This document shows positions 34,785-43,841 of a DNA stretch of 64,000 nt, in pieces. Made by a program: the position numbers and the translations under genes. The notes below the pieces were generated by a model, which ran no database searches, was not told the origin of the DNA, and saw only the letters and a list, made by a program, of their open reading frames with translations. Position 1 is the stretch's first letter; the number at the start of each line of letters is the position of its first letter. The stretch lies in NCBI GenBank assembly GCA_934502885.1, contig CAKSUT010000003.1, forward strand, positions 108,519-172,518, in the 5' to 3' direction. Origin of the DNA: an uncultured Eubacteriales bacterium (lineage in GTDB: Bacteria > Bacillota > Clostridia > Oscillospirales > CAG-382).

Positions 34785-36068
34785 TTGAAGATAGATTGGA
34801 ACAGAAAATATACAACAATTGCGGTATACGCCTTTTTGACCGTCGCCGCCTGCATATGCTTTTACGCTCTCGTGCAGTGTTTCCCGTTCATAATGGTGTG
34901 GCTCGACAAGGTGTTCTCGGTTCTCAGCCCGTTTATGTACGGCTTTGTCATCGCCTACCTTATCAACCCGGTTCAGAAAGAATTCGCAAAGCTTACAGAG
35001 AAAGCGATTATTTGGTGTAAAAAGACCTACGCCGAGAAAAAAGCCGCTTCCGCCGATAAGCCGATAAGGCACAAAAATGAGAGAAAGAACAAAGCTCACG
35101 CGGCAAATACGGAGTACACCGCAAGCAAAAAGGCGGTGAAGGCGATAAGCATTATCGCATCGTACCTAATTTTTCTCGCCGTTATCTCGGTATTCCTCAC
35201 GATACTCGTACCGCAGGTTGCGGAAAGCCTTACAGACATTCGCAGCAACTTCGAGAACTACAGCGAACAGGCGATAGAATTTCTCCAAAAAGCGGCTGAC
35301 GTGATAGAGGAATACACGCACGTGAACATTTTCAACGACGTCATCGGCGAGACCTTTGCAAGCATTGAGGACTTGCTCTCCAAGGCAAAGGAGCTTTTCA
35401 ACAAGTACTATCCGTCGATACTGGGATTCCTTGAGAGCCTTGTGCTTGAATTCAAGAACTTCTTCATCGGACTTCTCATCTCGGTTTATATGCTTATCGG
35501 TCGCGAACGCTTTAAGGCGCACGCAAAGAAAATTCTCTCAGCTTTCCTGCCTGACAACGCTCTGACAAAGACGTATGAAATAATAAGCGAGGCTGACAGA
35601 TGCTTCGGCGGCTTTATCGTTGCGAAAATCATAGACTCGACGATAATCGGCATTCTTTGCTTCGTCTGTATGACGCTCTTCGGCTTCCCCTACCCGTTCC
35701 TCATAAGCCTTATCGTGGGTGTTACAAACGTAATTCCGTTCTTCGGTCCGTTCATAGGCGGCATACCGTCGGGAATAATCATCTTCCTCACGAGACCGTC
35801 AATGACGCTCTTCTTCGTGATACTCATCGTCGTTATCCAACAGCTTGACGGAAACATCATAGGTCCGAAGATAATCGGTCAGACGATAGGTCTTTCGTCG
35901 TTCTGGGTGCTTTTCTCACTCATACTTATGGGCGGCTTCTTCGGAATTACCGGTATGATAATAGCCGTTCCCCTCTTCTCGCTTCTCTACAACGAATCAA
36001 AGACGATAATAGAAGCGATTTTGCGCAAGAAAGGAAAACCCGAGGATACGGACGCTTACCTAAGTTAA
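34785..36068 (+). CDS. AI-2E family transporter (YdiK/YtvI-like)
   Basis: Membrane protein of 427 aa with seven or eight helices. Family hallmarks: VFSVLSPFMYGFVIAYLINPVQKEF at the N-terminus, a soluble stretch of about 100 residues, and the C-terminal GVTNVIPFFGPFIGGIPSGIIIFL and IGQTIGLSSFWVLFSLILMGGFFG blocks. Members export autoinducer-like or other small molecules or move Na+. Start is TTG 34785, about ten bases after GGAGG. Insert between about residues 85-105 is Lys/Ala-rich, unlike most relatives. A bidirectional terminator follows. Confidence 0.9.
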   Translation: MKIDWNRKYTTIAVYAFLTVAACICFYALVQCFPFIMVWLDKVFSVLSPFMYGFVIAYLINPVQKEFAKLTEKAIIWCKKTYAEKKAASADKPIRHKNERKNKAHAANTEYTASKKAVKAISIIASYLIFLAVISVFLTILVPQVAESLTDIRSNFENYSEQAIEFLQKAADVIEEYTHVNIFNDVIGETFASIEDLLSKAKELFNKYYPSILGFLESLVLEFKNFFIGLLISVYMLIGRERFKAHAKKILSAFLPDNALTKTYEIISEADRCFGGFIVAKIIDSTIIGILCFVCMTLFGFPYPFLISLIVGVTNVIPFFGPFIGGIPSGIIIFLTRPSMTLFFVILIVVIQQLDGNIIGPKIIGQTIGLSSFWVLFSLILMGGFFGITGMIIAVPLFSLLYNESKTIIEAILRKKGKPEDTDAYLS

Positions 36069-36082
36069 ATTTACAAAAGATT

Positions 36083-36113
36083 ACGGTGCGGAAGTCAAGA
36101 GCTTCCGCACCGT
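36083..36113. terminator. Bidirectional terminator between AI-2E and rnhA genes
   Basis: Eleven-bp G/C-rich stem (36084-36094 with 36102-36112) flanked by moderate T-runs on both strands, between convergent genes. Confidence 0.75.
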
Positions 36114-36133
36114 TTACTTTATCATATTTGATT

Positions 36134-36574
36134 TTATCTTTTCAGACTGTCGGCATACGCCGTTGCAAGAGCGTCACAGCGTTCGTTTTTTGGATGTCCG
36201 GCATGACCCTTGACCCATACAAGCTCAACCTTATGTTTATCGAAAAGATCAAGAAGCTCTGCCCAAAGGTCGGGGTTGAGTGCGGCAGAGCCGTCCGACT
36301 TCTTCCAGCCTTTGGCACGCCACGCTTTTGCCCAGCCCTTTGATATGCCGTCAACGAGATACTTTGAGTCGCTTGTGAGCGTCACCTCGCACGGTTCGTT
36401 CAGTGCGCGAAGCCCCATTATCGCCGCCGACAGCTCCATACGGTTGTTTGTCGTCGGATTTTCGCCGCCTGACAGTTCCTTTTCTATACCCTTATATTCA
36501 AGTATCGCTCCCCAGCCGCCGGGACCGGGATTTCCGCGGCACGCGCCGTCGGTATACAGATTCACCTTTTTCAC
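36134..36574 (-). CDS. rnhA: Ribonuclease HI
   Basis: Enzyme of 146 aa that cleaves RNA in RNA-DNA hybrids, removing primers and R-loops. DEDD catalytic residues: Asp9 in YTDGACRGNPGPGGWG, Glu47 in NNRMEL, Asp69 in TSDSKY, and the last Asp in ERCDALA. The KGHAGHPKNE basic protrusion region is also present. Start is GTG 36574, overlapping the stop codon of the upstream lipoprotein gene by GTGA, so translation is coupled. Confidence 0.97.
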   Translation of the reverse strand: MKKVNLYTDGACRGNPGPGGWGAILEYKGIEKELSGGENPTTNNRMELSAAIMGLRALNEPCEVTLTSDSKYLVDGISKGWAKAWRAKGWKKSDGSAALNPDLWAELLDLFDKHKVELVWVKGHAGHPKNERCDALATAYADSLKR

Positions 36575-36975
36575 TCCGTACTGCCTCCGTCCGTTTCGTC
36601 AGAGCCGTCGGTACTTTCATCGCCTGCGGCGGAATCGGAGACATCGAAAGACACATCGGGGTCTGTATGCCTTGTGTACTCCGCCTTGCCGAGCATGAGA
36701 GTGTCGCCGTCAATCGAAATATCAAAGGTTATGCCGTATTTCTCACCCTCTTCGGTGTAGAGGTTTATTTTTTTGCCGTCAAGCTTATAATACGATACAG
36801 AGTCCTCGGGACTCTCGAAATTGTGAAGCACTTTTCCGTCCTCGGTAAACTCGAGTATATCCACCGACGACGCCCAGTAACCATCGCAGAGCTTCTGTTT
36901 CAGATTTGCGGAGCCGCAAGCCGCAAGACACAACACAGCGCAAACAACCGCCGCCGAACGAAGTATTTTTTTCAT
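36571..36975 (-). CDS. Small predicted lipoprotein
   Basis: Protein of 134 aa with a lipoprotein signal: MKKILRSAAVVCAVLC then LAAC as lipobox (Cys20). The mature part contains WASSVDILEFTEDGKVLHNF and LDGKKINLYTEEGEKYGITFDISIDGDTLML, a strand-rich lipocalin-like small domain, ending in an acidic Asp/Ser/Thr tail. An in-frame extension upstream to 37059 lacks a signal peptide and was rejected. Coupled with rnhA by a four-base overlap. Confidence 0.75.
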   Translation of the reverse strand: MKKILRSAAVVCAVLCLAACGSANLKQKLCDGYWASSVDILEFTEDGKVLHNFESPEDSVSYYKLDGKKINLYTEEGEKYGITFDISIDGDTLMLGKAEYTRHTDPDVSFDVSDSAAGDESTDGSDETDGGSTE

Positions 36976-37082
36976 ATACAGATCATTCCTTAAAAAAGAT
37001 ACCCATATGATACCACAAAATGCGCCCGATTTCAAGTCAAGTTCGGCACCTTGCCGCAATTTTACATTTTGCGAACAGATTA

Positions 37083-37292
37083 TTAATATCTCTCGCGCCT
37101 GTCGGTCTGACCGAGAAGATAGTCAATGCTCGTGTTGTAGAATTTTGACAGACGTATCAAAACGTCGGTCGGAATATCGTTCTCACCCGTCTCATATTTT
37201 GAATAGCCCGTCTGCGACATCCCGAGCATTCTTGCCACCTGCGTCTGCGTCAAATCGCTGTCCTCTCTCAAATCCCTTATCCTTTTATACAA
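37083..37292 (-). CDS. XRE family helix-turn-helix regulator
   Basis: Protein of 69 aa consisting of little more than the Cro/C1-type helix-turn-helix: LTQTQVARMLGMSQTGYSKYETGENDIPTDVLIRLSKFYNTSIDYLLG. The first helix is preceded by only eight residues. Start is TTG 37292 after AAGGTGATAG. It is divergent from a promoter at 37361 that contains a perfect inverted repeat, the likely target. It may be a free-standing regulator of the small transcript to its right. Confidence 0.85.
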   Translation of the reverse strand: MYKRIRDLREDSDLTQTQVARMLGMSQTGYSKYETGENDIPTDVLIRLSKFYNTSIDYLLGQTDRRERY

Positions 37293-37360
37293 ATACTATC
37301 ACCTTTTGCCTTTCAACAAAATATTCACACAAAAATTATATAATATTTTGCCCAAAAGTG

Positions 37361-37389
37361 TTGACTTTTAACCTATTTTAGGTTAAAAT
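37361..37389 (+). promoter_or_regulatory. Promoter with a nested palindromic operator
   Basis: TTGACT (37361-37366), 17-bp spacer, TAAAAT (37384-37389). A perfect inverted repeat, TTTTAACCTA (37366-37375), three bases, TAGGTTAAAA (37379-37388), fills the space between and into both boxes. A bound repressor, most plausibly the XRE protein at 37083-37292, would block this promoter completely. Confidence 0.7.
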
Positions 37390-37448
37390 TGAGCTAATGA
37401 ATTGCGTATACAGTGTATTATTCCGGATTGAAAGGAGAAGATCGGTAT

Positions 37449-37595
37449 ATGTTGTCAGAGGTCTCGATTAAAAAGATTTACCGAATAAGGATGCAGTCGG
37501 TCAGAATAAAGGATGTGCCTTTACGCACACCGCGCTCTTTCGGACGGTTTTGGGTCTCGCGTCCGAATCTGAAGAATACAAAAAGAATAGTGTAA
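37449..37595 (+). CDS. Possible small basic protein under XRE control
   Basis: Frame of 48 codons starting ATG 37449, ten bases after AAAGGAG: MLSEVSIKKIYRIRMQSVRI and on, net basic, rich in Arg and Lys. It is the first credible frame after the operator-bearing promoter at 37361-37389. No family is recognised, and it may be only a leader. The 160 bases to its right (37596-37756) contain inverted repeats (CATACGAA near 37605 with TTCGTATG near 37628, and GTGCGTG with CACGCAC), so the transcript may instead be a structured RNA. Confidence 0.3.
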   Translation: MLSEVSIKKIYRIRMQSVRIKDVPLRTPRSFGRFWVSRPNLKNTKRIV

Positions 37596-37756
37596 AAACA
37601 TCATCATACGAATTAAGTGCGTGCATACTTCGTATGAGTTGCACACGCACCTGACCTTGGGATTTTCCCACGGAACATATTATCATCAAAAGCTCTCACA
37701 AACCTTTGCGGAATGTGAGAGTTTTTCCTGTCTCGGAAAGGAAAAGCTTTCGCATA

Positions 37757-37793
37757 ACAAAAGCCCCCACACACCTTGCGGCACATGGGAGCT
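37757..37793 (-). terminator. Terminator after the PFOR gene
   Basis: Fourteen-bp stem with several G-U pairs (37762-37775 with 37780-37793) and a four-base loop, followed on the minus strand by TTTTG. It lies 33 bases after the PFOR stop. Confidence 0.75.
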
Positions 37794-37825
37794 CCCTTTA
37801 CTTATTGTCTGTCGGCTTTGTAGGA

Positions 37826-40800
37826 TTAGTTGTAAAGATCAGAGAGCTTTACGAGTCTGTCGTACTTAGCCTTTGCTGTCTCAGCAGCCTTCTCGAAGAG
37901 TACGTTTGCTCTTTCGGGGAAGGACTGTGCAAGACGAGCGTAACGTGTTTCGGACTTGATGAAGTCGATGTAGCTTGCTGTAGGCTCCTTGCTGTCGATG
38001 GTGAGAGGATTCTTGCCCTCAGCCTTGAGCAGAGGATTGTATCTGAACATCTGCCAGTAACCTGCCTCAACGGCTCTCTTCATCTCAGACTGACAGTTGG
38101 TCATACCGCCCTTTACACCGTGCATTTCGCAAGGTGCGTAGCCGATGATGATGGAAGGACCGTGGTAAGCCTCAGCCTCCTGCATAGCCTTGATCGTCTG
38201 GTTCATGTCAGCGCCCATAGCGATCTGTGCAACGTATACGTAACCGTAGGTCATAGCGATCTGAGCGAGATCCTTCTTGCCGATTGCCTTACCTGCTGCT
38301 GCGAACTGTGCAACCTGACCGATGTTGGAAGCCTTGGAAGCCTGTCCGCCGGTGTTGGAGTAAACCTCGGTATCGAATACCATGATGTTTACATCCTCGC
38401 CGGAAGCGATAACGTGGTCGAGACCGCCGAAGCCGATATCGTATGCCCAGCCGTCGCCGCCGAAGATCCATACGGACTTCTTGGAGAGGTAATCCTTCTC
38501 AGCGAGAACCTCCTTAGCTGTCGGGCAACCTTCAGCTGCCGCCTTCTTAAGCTCTTCTACGAGAGCATCGGTAGCGGCGCCGTTTGCCTTGCCGTCGTCC
38601 TTTGTATCGATGAATGCCTTTGCGGCAGCCTTGAATGCGTCGGACGCCTTGTCAGAGCCTGCCATCTCCTCAACCTTGGAGATGAGCTTCTCTCTTATGG
38701 TCTTCTGACCGAGGTACATACCGAGACCGTGCTCTGCGTTGTCCTCGAAGAGGGAGTTAGCCCAGCCCGGACCCTTGCCGCTGTCACGGTTAACCGTGTA
38801 AGGAGTGGATGGTGCGGAACCGCCCCAAATGGAGGAGCAGCCTGTTGCGTTGGAGATGTACATTCTTTCGCCGAAGAGCTGTGTGATAAGACGTGCATAG
38901 GAGGTCTCAGCACAGCCTGCGCAAGAACCGGAGAACTCGAGGAGCGGCTGATTGAACTGGCTGTCCTTGAGTGCCGGGTAAGAGGTTTCCTTTCTGGTTA
39001 CGTTGGCTACGGCATAGTCGAATACTTTCTGCTGAGCAGCCTGTGTTTCCTGAGGAACCATCTTAAGAGCTCTCTTCTCGGGCTTTGTCGGGCAGACGCC
39101 TACGCAGACGCCGCATCCCATACAGTCGAGAGGAGAAATTGTCATTGTGAACTTGTAGCCCTCCATGCCCTTGCCGAGAGTCTTTGCGGTGTACTTTGTC
39201 TCAGCCGGAGCTGCGGCAACCTCTTTCTCGTCGAGGAGGAAAGGTCTGATTGTTGCGTGAGGACATACATATGCGCAGTTGTTGCACTGTACACAGTTTT
39301 CGGGAATCCACTCGGGAACTTCAACCGCAACGCCTCTCTTTTCGTAAGCGGCGGCGCCCTGCGGGAACGTACCGTCAACGTGGTCAACGAATGCGGAAAC
39401 GGGAAGAGCATCGCCCTGCATCTTCGTAACGGGAGTTACTATCTCGTTTACGAACTTAACAAGCTCGGGTCTTGTGCCTTCAGCCGCCTTTTCGGGAGCG
39501 TCTGCAGGAAGATTCTTCCATGCTTCGGGAACGTCTATCTTAACTATAGCGTCAACGCCGGCGTCGATTGCCTTGTAGTTCATTTCAACTACAGCCTCGC
39601 CCTTCTTGAGGTAGGACTTCTTAGCCATGTACTTCATGTAGTCAACGGCTTCTGCGATAGGCATAATGTTTGCAAGAGCGAAGAATGCGGACTGGAGGAT
39701 CGTGTTGGTTCTCTTGCCCATACCGATCTCTCTTGCCTTGTCGATAGCGTTAACGGTGTAGAACTCGATGTTGTTGTCGGCGATGTACTTCTTTACGCTG
39801 TTGGGGAGGTGCTTATCAAGCTCCTCGAATGTCCACTGACAGTTGAGAAGGAACTTACCGCCGGGCTTTACGTCGTTTACTATCTTGTAGCCCTTGAGCA
39901 TATAGGAGGGGTTGTGGCAGGCAACAAAGTCAGCCTTTGTTATATAGTAGGAAGACTTGATGGGTTCATCGCCGAATCTGAGGTGAGAAATGGTGATACC
40001 GCCGGTCTTCTTGGAGTCATACTGGAAGTATGCCTGAATGAACTTATCGGTGTGGTCGCCGATGATCTTGATGGAGTTCTTGTTTGCACCTACCGTACCG
40101 TCGCCGCCGAGACCCCAGAACTTGCAGGAGATTGTACCCTTAGCGGAAGTGTCGGGAGCGGGCTTCTCTTCAAGAGAGTGGTTGGTAACGTCGTCTACGA
40201 TACCGATGGTGAAGCCGTTCTTGGGCTCGTCCTTAGCAAGGTTTTCGTATACTGCGAATACCGACTGAGGAGGAGTATCCTTGGAACCGAGACCGTATCT
40301 GCCGCCTACGACCTTAATGCTTCTGCCCTGTGTTGCAAGAGAAGTAACAACGTCGAGGTAAAGAGGCTCGCCGAGAGAACCGGGTTCCTTTGTTCTGTCG
40401 AGAACAGCTATCTTCTTGCAGGTTGCGGGGATAGCTTCAACGAGTCTGTCTGCACGGAAAGGTCTGTAAAGTCTTACCTTAACGAGGCCTACCTTTTCGC
40501 CGTGAGCGTTCATGTAGTCGATAACTTCCTCTGCAACGTCGCAGATAGAGCCCATAGCGATGATTACTCTGTCAGCGTCGGGTGCGCCGTAGTAGTTGAA
40601 GAGCTTGTAGTTTGTGCCGATCTTTGCGTTAACCTTGTCCATGTACTCTTCTACGATTTCGGGAAGAGCGTCATAGTACTTGTTGCACGCTTCTCTGTTC
40701 TGGAAGAAGATGTCTCCGTTTTCTGCGGAACCTCTGAGAACAGGGTGTTCGGGGTTTATTGCTCTTGCACGGAATGCGGCGATTGCATCCTTGTCAACCA

Positions 40801-41380
40801 TCTCTTCAAGGTCTGCGTAATCCCAAGCCTCGATCTTCTGGATCTCGTGGGAGGTACGGAAGCCGTCGAAGAAGTTGATGAAAGGAACTCTGCCCTTTAT
40901 CGTGGAGAGGTGCGCAACTGCGCCGAGGTCCATAACCTCCTGGGGGTTGGTCTCTGCGAGCATTGCATAACCGGTCTGACGGCACGCATATACGTCGGAG
41001 TGATCGCCGAAGATGTTAAGTGCATGAGATGCAACGCAGCGAGCGGAAACGTGGATGACGTTCGGAAGAAGCTCACCTGCGATCTTGTACATATTCGGGA
41101 TCATAAGGAGAAGTCCCTGGGAAGCGGTGTATGTAGTCGTGAGAGCGCCGGCTGCAAGGCTTCCGTGAACCGTACCTGCGGCACCCGCCTCGGACTGCAT
41201 CTCCATTACCTTTACCTTCTCGCCGAAGATGTTCTTGAGACCCGTTGCGGACCAAGTGTCGGTGAGTTCAGCCATTACGCTGGAAGGGGTGATCGGGTAG
41301 ATCGCAGCAACTTCCGTAAAGGCATAGCTGACGTGAGCGGCGGCGGTATTGCCGTCCATTGAAATCTTTTTTCTTGCCAT
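37826..41380 (-). CDS. nifJ: Pyruvate:ferredoxin (flavodoxin) oxidoreductase
   Basis: One-piece homodimeric PFOR of 1184 aa that turns pyruvate and CoA into acetyl-CoA, CO2 and reduced ferredoxin, the central step of fermentation. N-terminal domain starts SMDGNTAAAHVSYAFTEVAAIYPITPSS; the CoA/transketolase-like domains follow. Two [4Fe-4S] motifs, CVQCNNCAYVCPHATIRP and CMGCGVCVGVCPTKPEKRAL, lie in the ferredoxin domain near residues 690 and 750. The TPP-binding C-terminal domain has SGSCAGCAETSYARL, NATGCSSIWGGSAPSTPY and GDGWAYDIGFGGLDHVIASGEDVNI. RBS AGGAGGA. Monocistronic. Confidence 0.98.
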   Translation of the reverse strand: MARKKISMDGNTAAAHVSYAFTEVAAIYPITPSSVMAELTDTWSATGLKNIFGEKVKVMEMQSEAGAAGTVHGSLAAGALTTTYTASQGLLLMIPNMYKIAGELLPNVIHVSARCVASHALNIFGDHSDVYACRQTGYAMLAETNPQEVMDLGAVAHLSTIKGRVPFINFFDGFRTSHEIQKIEAWDYADLEEMVDKDAIAAFRARAINPEHPVLRGSAENGDIFFQNREACNKYYDALPEIVEEYMDKVNAKIGTNYKLFNYYGAPDADRVIIAMGSICDVAEEVIDYMNAHGEKVGLVKVRLYRPFRADRLVEAIPATCKKIAVLDRTKEPGSLGEPLYLDVVTSLATQGRSIKVVGGRYGLGSKDTPPQSVFAVYENLAKDEPKNGFTIGIVDDVTNHSLEEKPAPDTSAKGTISCKFWGLGGDGTVGANKNSIKIIGDHTDKFIQAYFQYDSKKTGGITISHLRFGDEPIKSSYYITKADFVACHNPSYMLKGYKIVNDVKPGGKFLLNCQWTFEELDKHLPNSVKKYIADNNIEFYTVNAIDKAREIGMGKRTNTILQSAFFALANIMPIAEAVDYMKYMAKKSYLKKGEAVVEMNYKAIDAGVDAIVKIDVPEAWKNLPADAPEKAAEGTRPELVKFVNEIVTPVTKMQGDALPVSAFVDHVDGTFPQGAAAYEKRGVAVEVPEWIPENCVQCNNCAYVCPHATIRPFLLDEKEVAAAPAETKYTAKTLGKGMEGYKFTMTISPLDCMGCGVCVGVCPTKPEKRALKMVPQETQAAQQKVFDYAVANVTRKETSYPALKDSQFNQPLLEFSGSCAGCAETSYARLITQLFGERMYISNATGCSSIWGGSAPSTPYTVNRDSGKGPGWANSLFEDNAEHGLGMYLGQKTIREKLISKVEEMAGSDKASDAFKAAAKAFIDTKDDGKANGAATDALVEELKKAAAEGCPTAKEVLAEKDYLSKKSVWIFGGDGWAYDIGFGGLDHVIASGEDVNIMVFDTEVYSNTGGQASKASNIGQVAQFAAAGKAIGKKDLAQIAMTYGYVYVAQIAMGADMNQTIKAMQEAEAYHGPSIIIGYAPCEMHGVKGGMTNCQSEMKRAVEAGYWQMFRYNPLLKAEGKNPLTIDSKEPTASYIDFIKSETRYARLAQSFPERANVLFEKAAETAKAKYDRLVKLSDLYN

Positions 41381-41420
41381 TTGTTTTTCCTCCTATGCAG
41401 TTTGAATTTCAACGGGAAAT

Positions 41421-41449
41421 ATTATATCACACTATACTTTAAAAGTAAA
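41421..41449 (-). promoter_or_regulatory. PFOR promoter
   Basis: Minus strand TTTACT (41444-41449), 17-bp spacer, TATAAT (41421-41426), 41 bases upstream of the ATG. Confidence 0.75.
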
Positions 41450-41566
41450 CAGGAAATTTGAATAATATTTGAGATGTTCCGTTAAACTTTTTTAAATTTT
41501 GCATTTTGTCGAATAATAAGGTAAAAAGTGAGAAATTACCGTTCATTTGTTGTTAATTTATTGTCA

Positions 41567-42616
41567 TTAATCTATCACGTTCACGGTTACGCCCGTGTCG
41601 AACTTTTCGCCCTCCAAAAGCGGACGAAGCTCTTTTCTGTCAATTATTTCGGCAATGCCGTTTATCACGCACTCCTGCGGACGCTTCGCAACATAGACCT
41701 TTTGCTTTGTGCATTCGCCGATGGTAAATTCGAGTCCCGGGAGAAGCGCACCGCCGCCGGAAAGTGCGATTCCGCTGTCGCAGATATCTCCGCAAAGCTC
41801 CGGAGGTGTATTTTCTACGGTATATCTAATCGCCTCGACAAGCGACGACACGGTATCGGCATACGCCTCCCTCGTTTCCTGGGAGTAGAGGTTTATCTCG
41901 GCAGGGAGTCCCGTCGAGATGTTGCGTCCTCTGACGTCAACTATTCCCCTGTCGGTTCTGACATTTGCCGAGCCTGCGATTATCTTTACCGTCTCCGCGC
42001 TTCCGCGGCTTATCGCGACGTTGAACTCGCGCTTGACATATGCCGCAAGAGCGTCGTCAAAGGTTGTTCCGCTTATTTTTGACGAGGTGTAGGTTGCGAT
42101 ACCGCCGTTCACGACGACGGCTATCTCTGTTGTGCCGCCGCCTATATTGACTATCATGGAGCCTCTGCCGCTCATAACGGGAAGTCCGGCGCCTATCGCC
42201 GCCGCCATTGGCTCTTCTATGAGTGAAACGGACTTCATGCCGACCTCGAGGCAAACCTCCTCGACCGCTCTCTTCTCGACCTCCGACACTCCGCACGGCA
42301 AGCACACCACCGCCCTCGGCCGTGAGGCAAAAATGCTTCTTCCGGCTTTCTTTACAAAGTCGCGTAACATCATGACCGCAAAGTCGAAGTCGGAAACGAC
42401 TCCCTCCGAAAGAGGGCAAAGCGCCGCGATTTCGGCAGGGGTTTTGTCAAGCATCTTCTTTGCCTCGCCGCCTGCGGCTATAACCTTTCCGCTCTTTTTC
42501 TCGTAGGCAATCGCGGAGGGTTCTCTTACGCAAACGCCGTGTTCGGGTGTATATATGTACGTATTCGACGTACCGAGGTCTATGCCTATATAGTCACTGC
42601 TCTGCATCTGCCGCAT
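41567..42616 (-). CDS. MreB/Mbl-family rod-shape actin homologue
   Basis: Actin-like ATPase of 349 aa that forms membrane-bound filaments guiding cell-wall synthesis. Phosphate-1 motif YIGIDLGTSNTYIY, phosphate-2 IVNIGGGTTEIAVV, connector and adenosine motif IALSGGGALLPGLEFTIGE, and LIEEPMAAAIGAGLPV are all typical of MreB/Mbl. It is more divergent than housekeeping MreB, with RPRAVVCLPCGVSEVEKRAV in place of the usual (V/I)P.G.T..E. mreC, mreD and other shape genes are absent. Start ATG 42616 overlaps the end of the MalY-like gene by 23 bases. Confidence 0.88.
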   Translation of the reverse strand: MRQMQSSDYIGIDLGTSNTYIYTPEHGVCVREPSAIAYEKKSGKVIAAGGEAKKMLDKTPAEIAALCPLSEGVVSDFDFAVMMLRDFVKKAGRSIFASRPRAVVCLPCGVSEVEKRAVEEVCLEVGMKSVSLIEEPMAAAIGAGLPVMSGRGSMIVNIGGGTTEIAVVVNGGIATYTSSKISGTTFDDALAAYVKREFNVAISRGSAETVKIIAGSANVRTDRGIVDVRGRNISTGLPAEINLYSQETREAYADTVSSLVEAIRYTVENTPPELCGDICDSGIALSGGGALLPGLEFTIGECTKQKVYVAKRPQECVINGIAEIIDRKELRPLLEGEKFDTGVTVNVID

Positions 42617-43811
42617 TAGTTGTACATTCCTTTCCTTTTGATACTCCGAAGACCGCGATTCCGCGTTTCAGCCTTTCAAGACCGTCTGAAAGAACCGAGC
42701 GCGGGCAAGCAAGGTTCATGCGAAGGAAGCGGTCTCCGTCGCCGCGGTAAACGCTGCCGCCGCTCAGGTAAAGTCCGGTTTCGCGCCTTATAAACCGCGC
42801 AAGCTCCGACGACGTTCTCCCCTCTCCCAAAACCTCCGAGCAGTCAATCCACATAAGGTAGGTCGCGTCGGAGCGCACCGGGTGTATGGCGTGTATGTTC
42901 CGCAAAATATACTCTTCGGCCGTACGTCTGTTTTCAAAGAGATATTCGCGCAGTTCGTCGAGCCACTCGCCGCCGTCGCGAAACGCGGATACCGCCGCCG
43001 TAACGGCGAAGATGTTCGGTTCGGCGACCTCATCGGTGTTGAGCGCACGCCAAAGCTTATGGTGCAGAAACTTATTCGGCACGTATGCCGCCGCAGTCTG
43101 AATACCGGCAATGTTGAACGCCTTTGTCGGCGCAAGACAGCTGACGCTTATGTCGCGGCAGGTATCCGAGACCGACGCAAAGGGAACATAACCTTTTCCG
43201 GGAGCGGTGAGGTCGCAGTGTATTTCGTCGGATATGACGGTAACTCCATACTTTCGGCAAAGTTCACCGACTCGTGAAAGCGTGTCTCTGTCCCAGATAT
43301 TTCCGCACGGGTTCTGCGGATTGCAGAGTATCATGAGAGTCGTCTGCGGATCGGAAAGCTTTTTTTCAAGGTCGCAGAAATTCACGGAGTACTCTTTTCC
43401 GTCGTAAATAAGGCGGTTTTCGACTGCGTTTCTTCCGTTATTTACTATGGAGTTAAAGAAAATATTGTAGGTCGGCGTCTGAACGAGAACATTCTCGCCG
43501 ACGGTCGTAAGCTTCCTGACGGTGCTCGATATTATCGGCACGACTCCGGTCGCAAAGATAAGCTTGTCTTTATCGAGAACCGTTTCGTGGCGGTTCTTCC
43601 ACCACTCTGCGTAGGCGTGCGCCCATTCTTCGTCGGTCTCGGAGTAGCCGAACACGCCGAAGCGCGCCTTTTCGAGTATCGCTTCTTTCACGGCAGGGGC
43701 TGTCTCAAAGTCCATATCGGCGACCCACATTGGAAGCTCTCCCTCCCCGACGTTCCACTTGAGCGAACCCGTACCGCGGCGGTCGATTATTCTGTCGAAA
43801 TCGTATTTCAT
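42594..43811 (-). CDS. MalY/PatB family PLP-dependent C-S lyase or aminotransferase
   Basis: PLP fold-type I protein of 405 aa. Family hallmarks: YDFDRIIDRRGTGSLKWN at the start (MalY type), LPMWVADMDFETAPAVKEAI, CNPQNPCGNIW, VTVISDEIHCDLTAPGKGYVPF and the PLP lysine in LAPTKAFNIAG. Members cleave cystathionine or other cysteine C-S bonds, or act as aminotransferases. It is the middle gene of a three-gene unit with DUF3737 (30 bases upstream) and the MreB homologue. Confidence 0.9.
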   Translation of the reverse strand: MKYDFDRIIDRRGTGSLKWNVGEGELPMWVADMDFETAPAVKEAILEKARFGVFGYSETDEEWAHAYAEWWKNRHETVLDKDKLIFATGVVPIISSTVRKLTTVGENVLVQTPTYNIFFNSIVNNGRNAVENRLIYDGKEYSVNFCDLEKKLSDPQTTLMILCNPQNPCGNIWDRDTLSRVGELCRKYGVTVISDEIHCDLTAPGKGYVPFASVSDTCRDISVSCLAPTKAFNIAGIQTAAAYVPNKFLHHKLWRALNTDEVAEPNIFAVTAAVSAFRDGGEWLDELREYLFENRRTAEEYILRNIHAIHPVRSDATYLMWIDCSEVLGEGRTSSELARFIRRETGLYLSGGSVYRGDGDRFLRMNLACPRSVLSDGLERLKRGIAVFGVSKGKECTTNAADAEQ

Positions 43812-43841
43812 TGCTGTTTCCTCTCTGCCGGCGGCTTTTTG

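Noticed and set aside
37706..41362. Open frame of 1218 codons on the plus strand opposite the PFOR gene
   Set aside because: It is a mirror of the strongly biased PFOR coding strand, has no family features and no ribosome site; PFOR on the minus strand is unmistakable.
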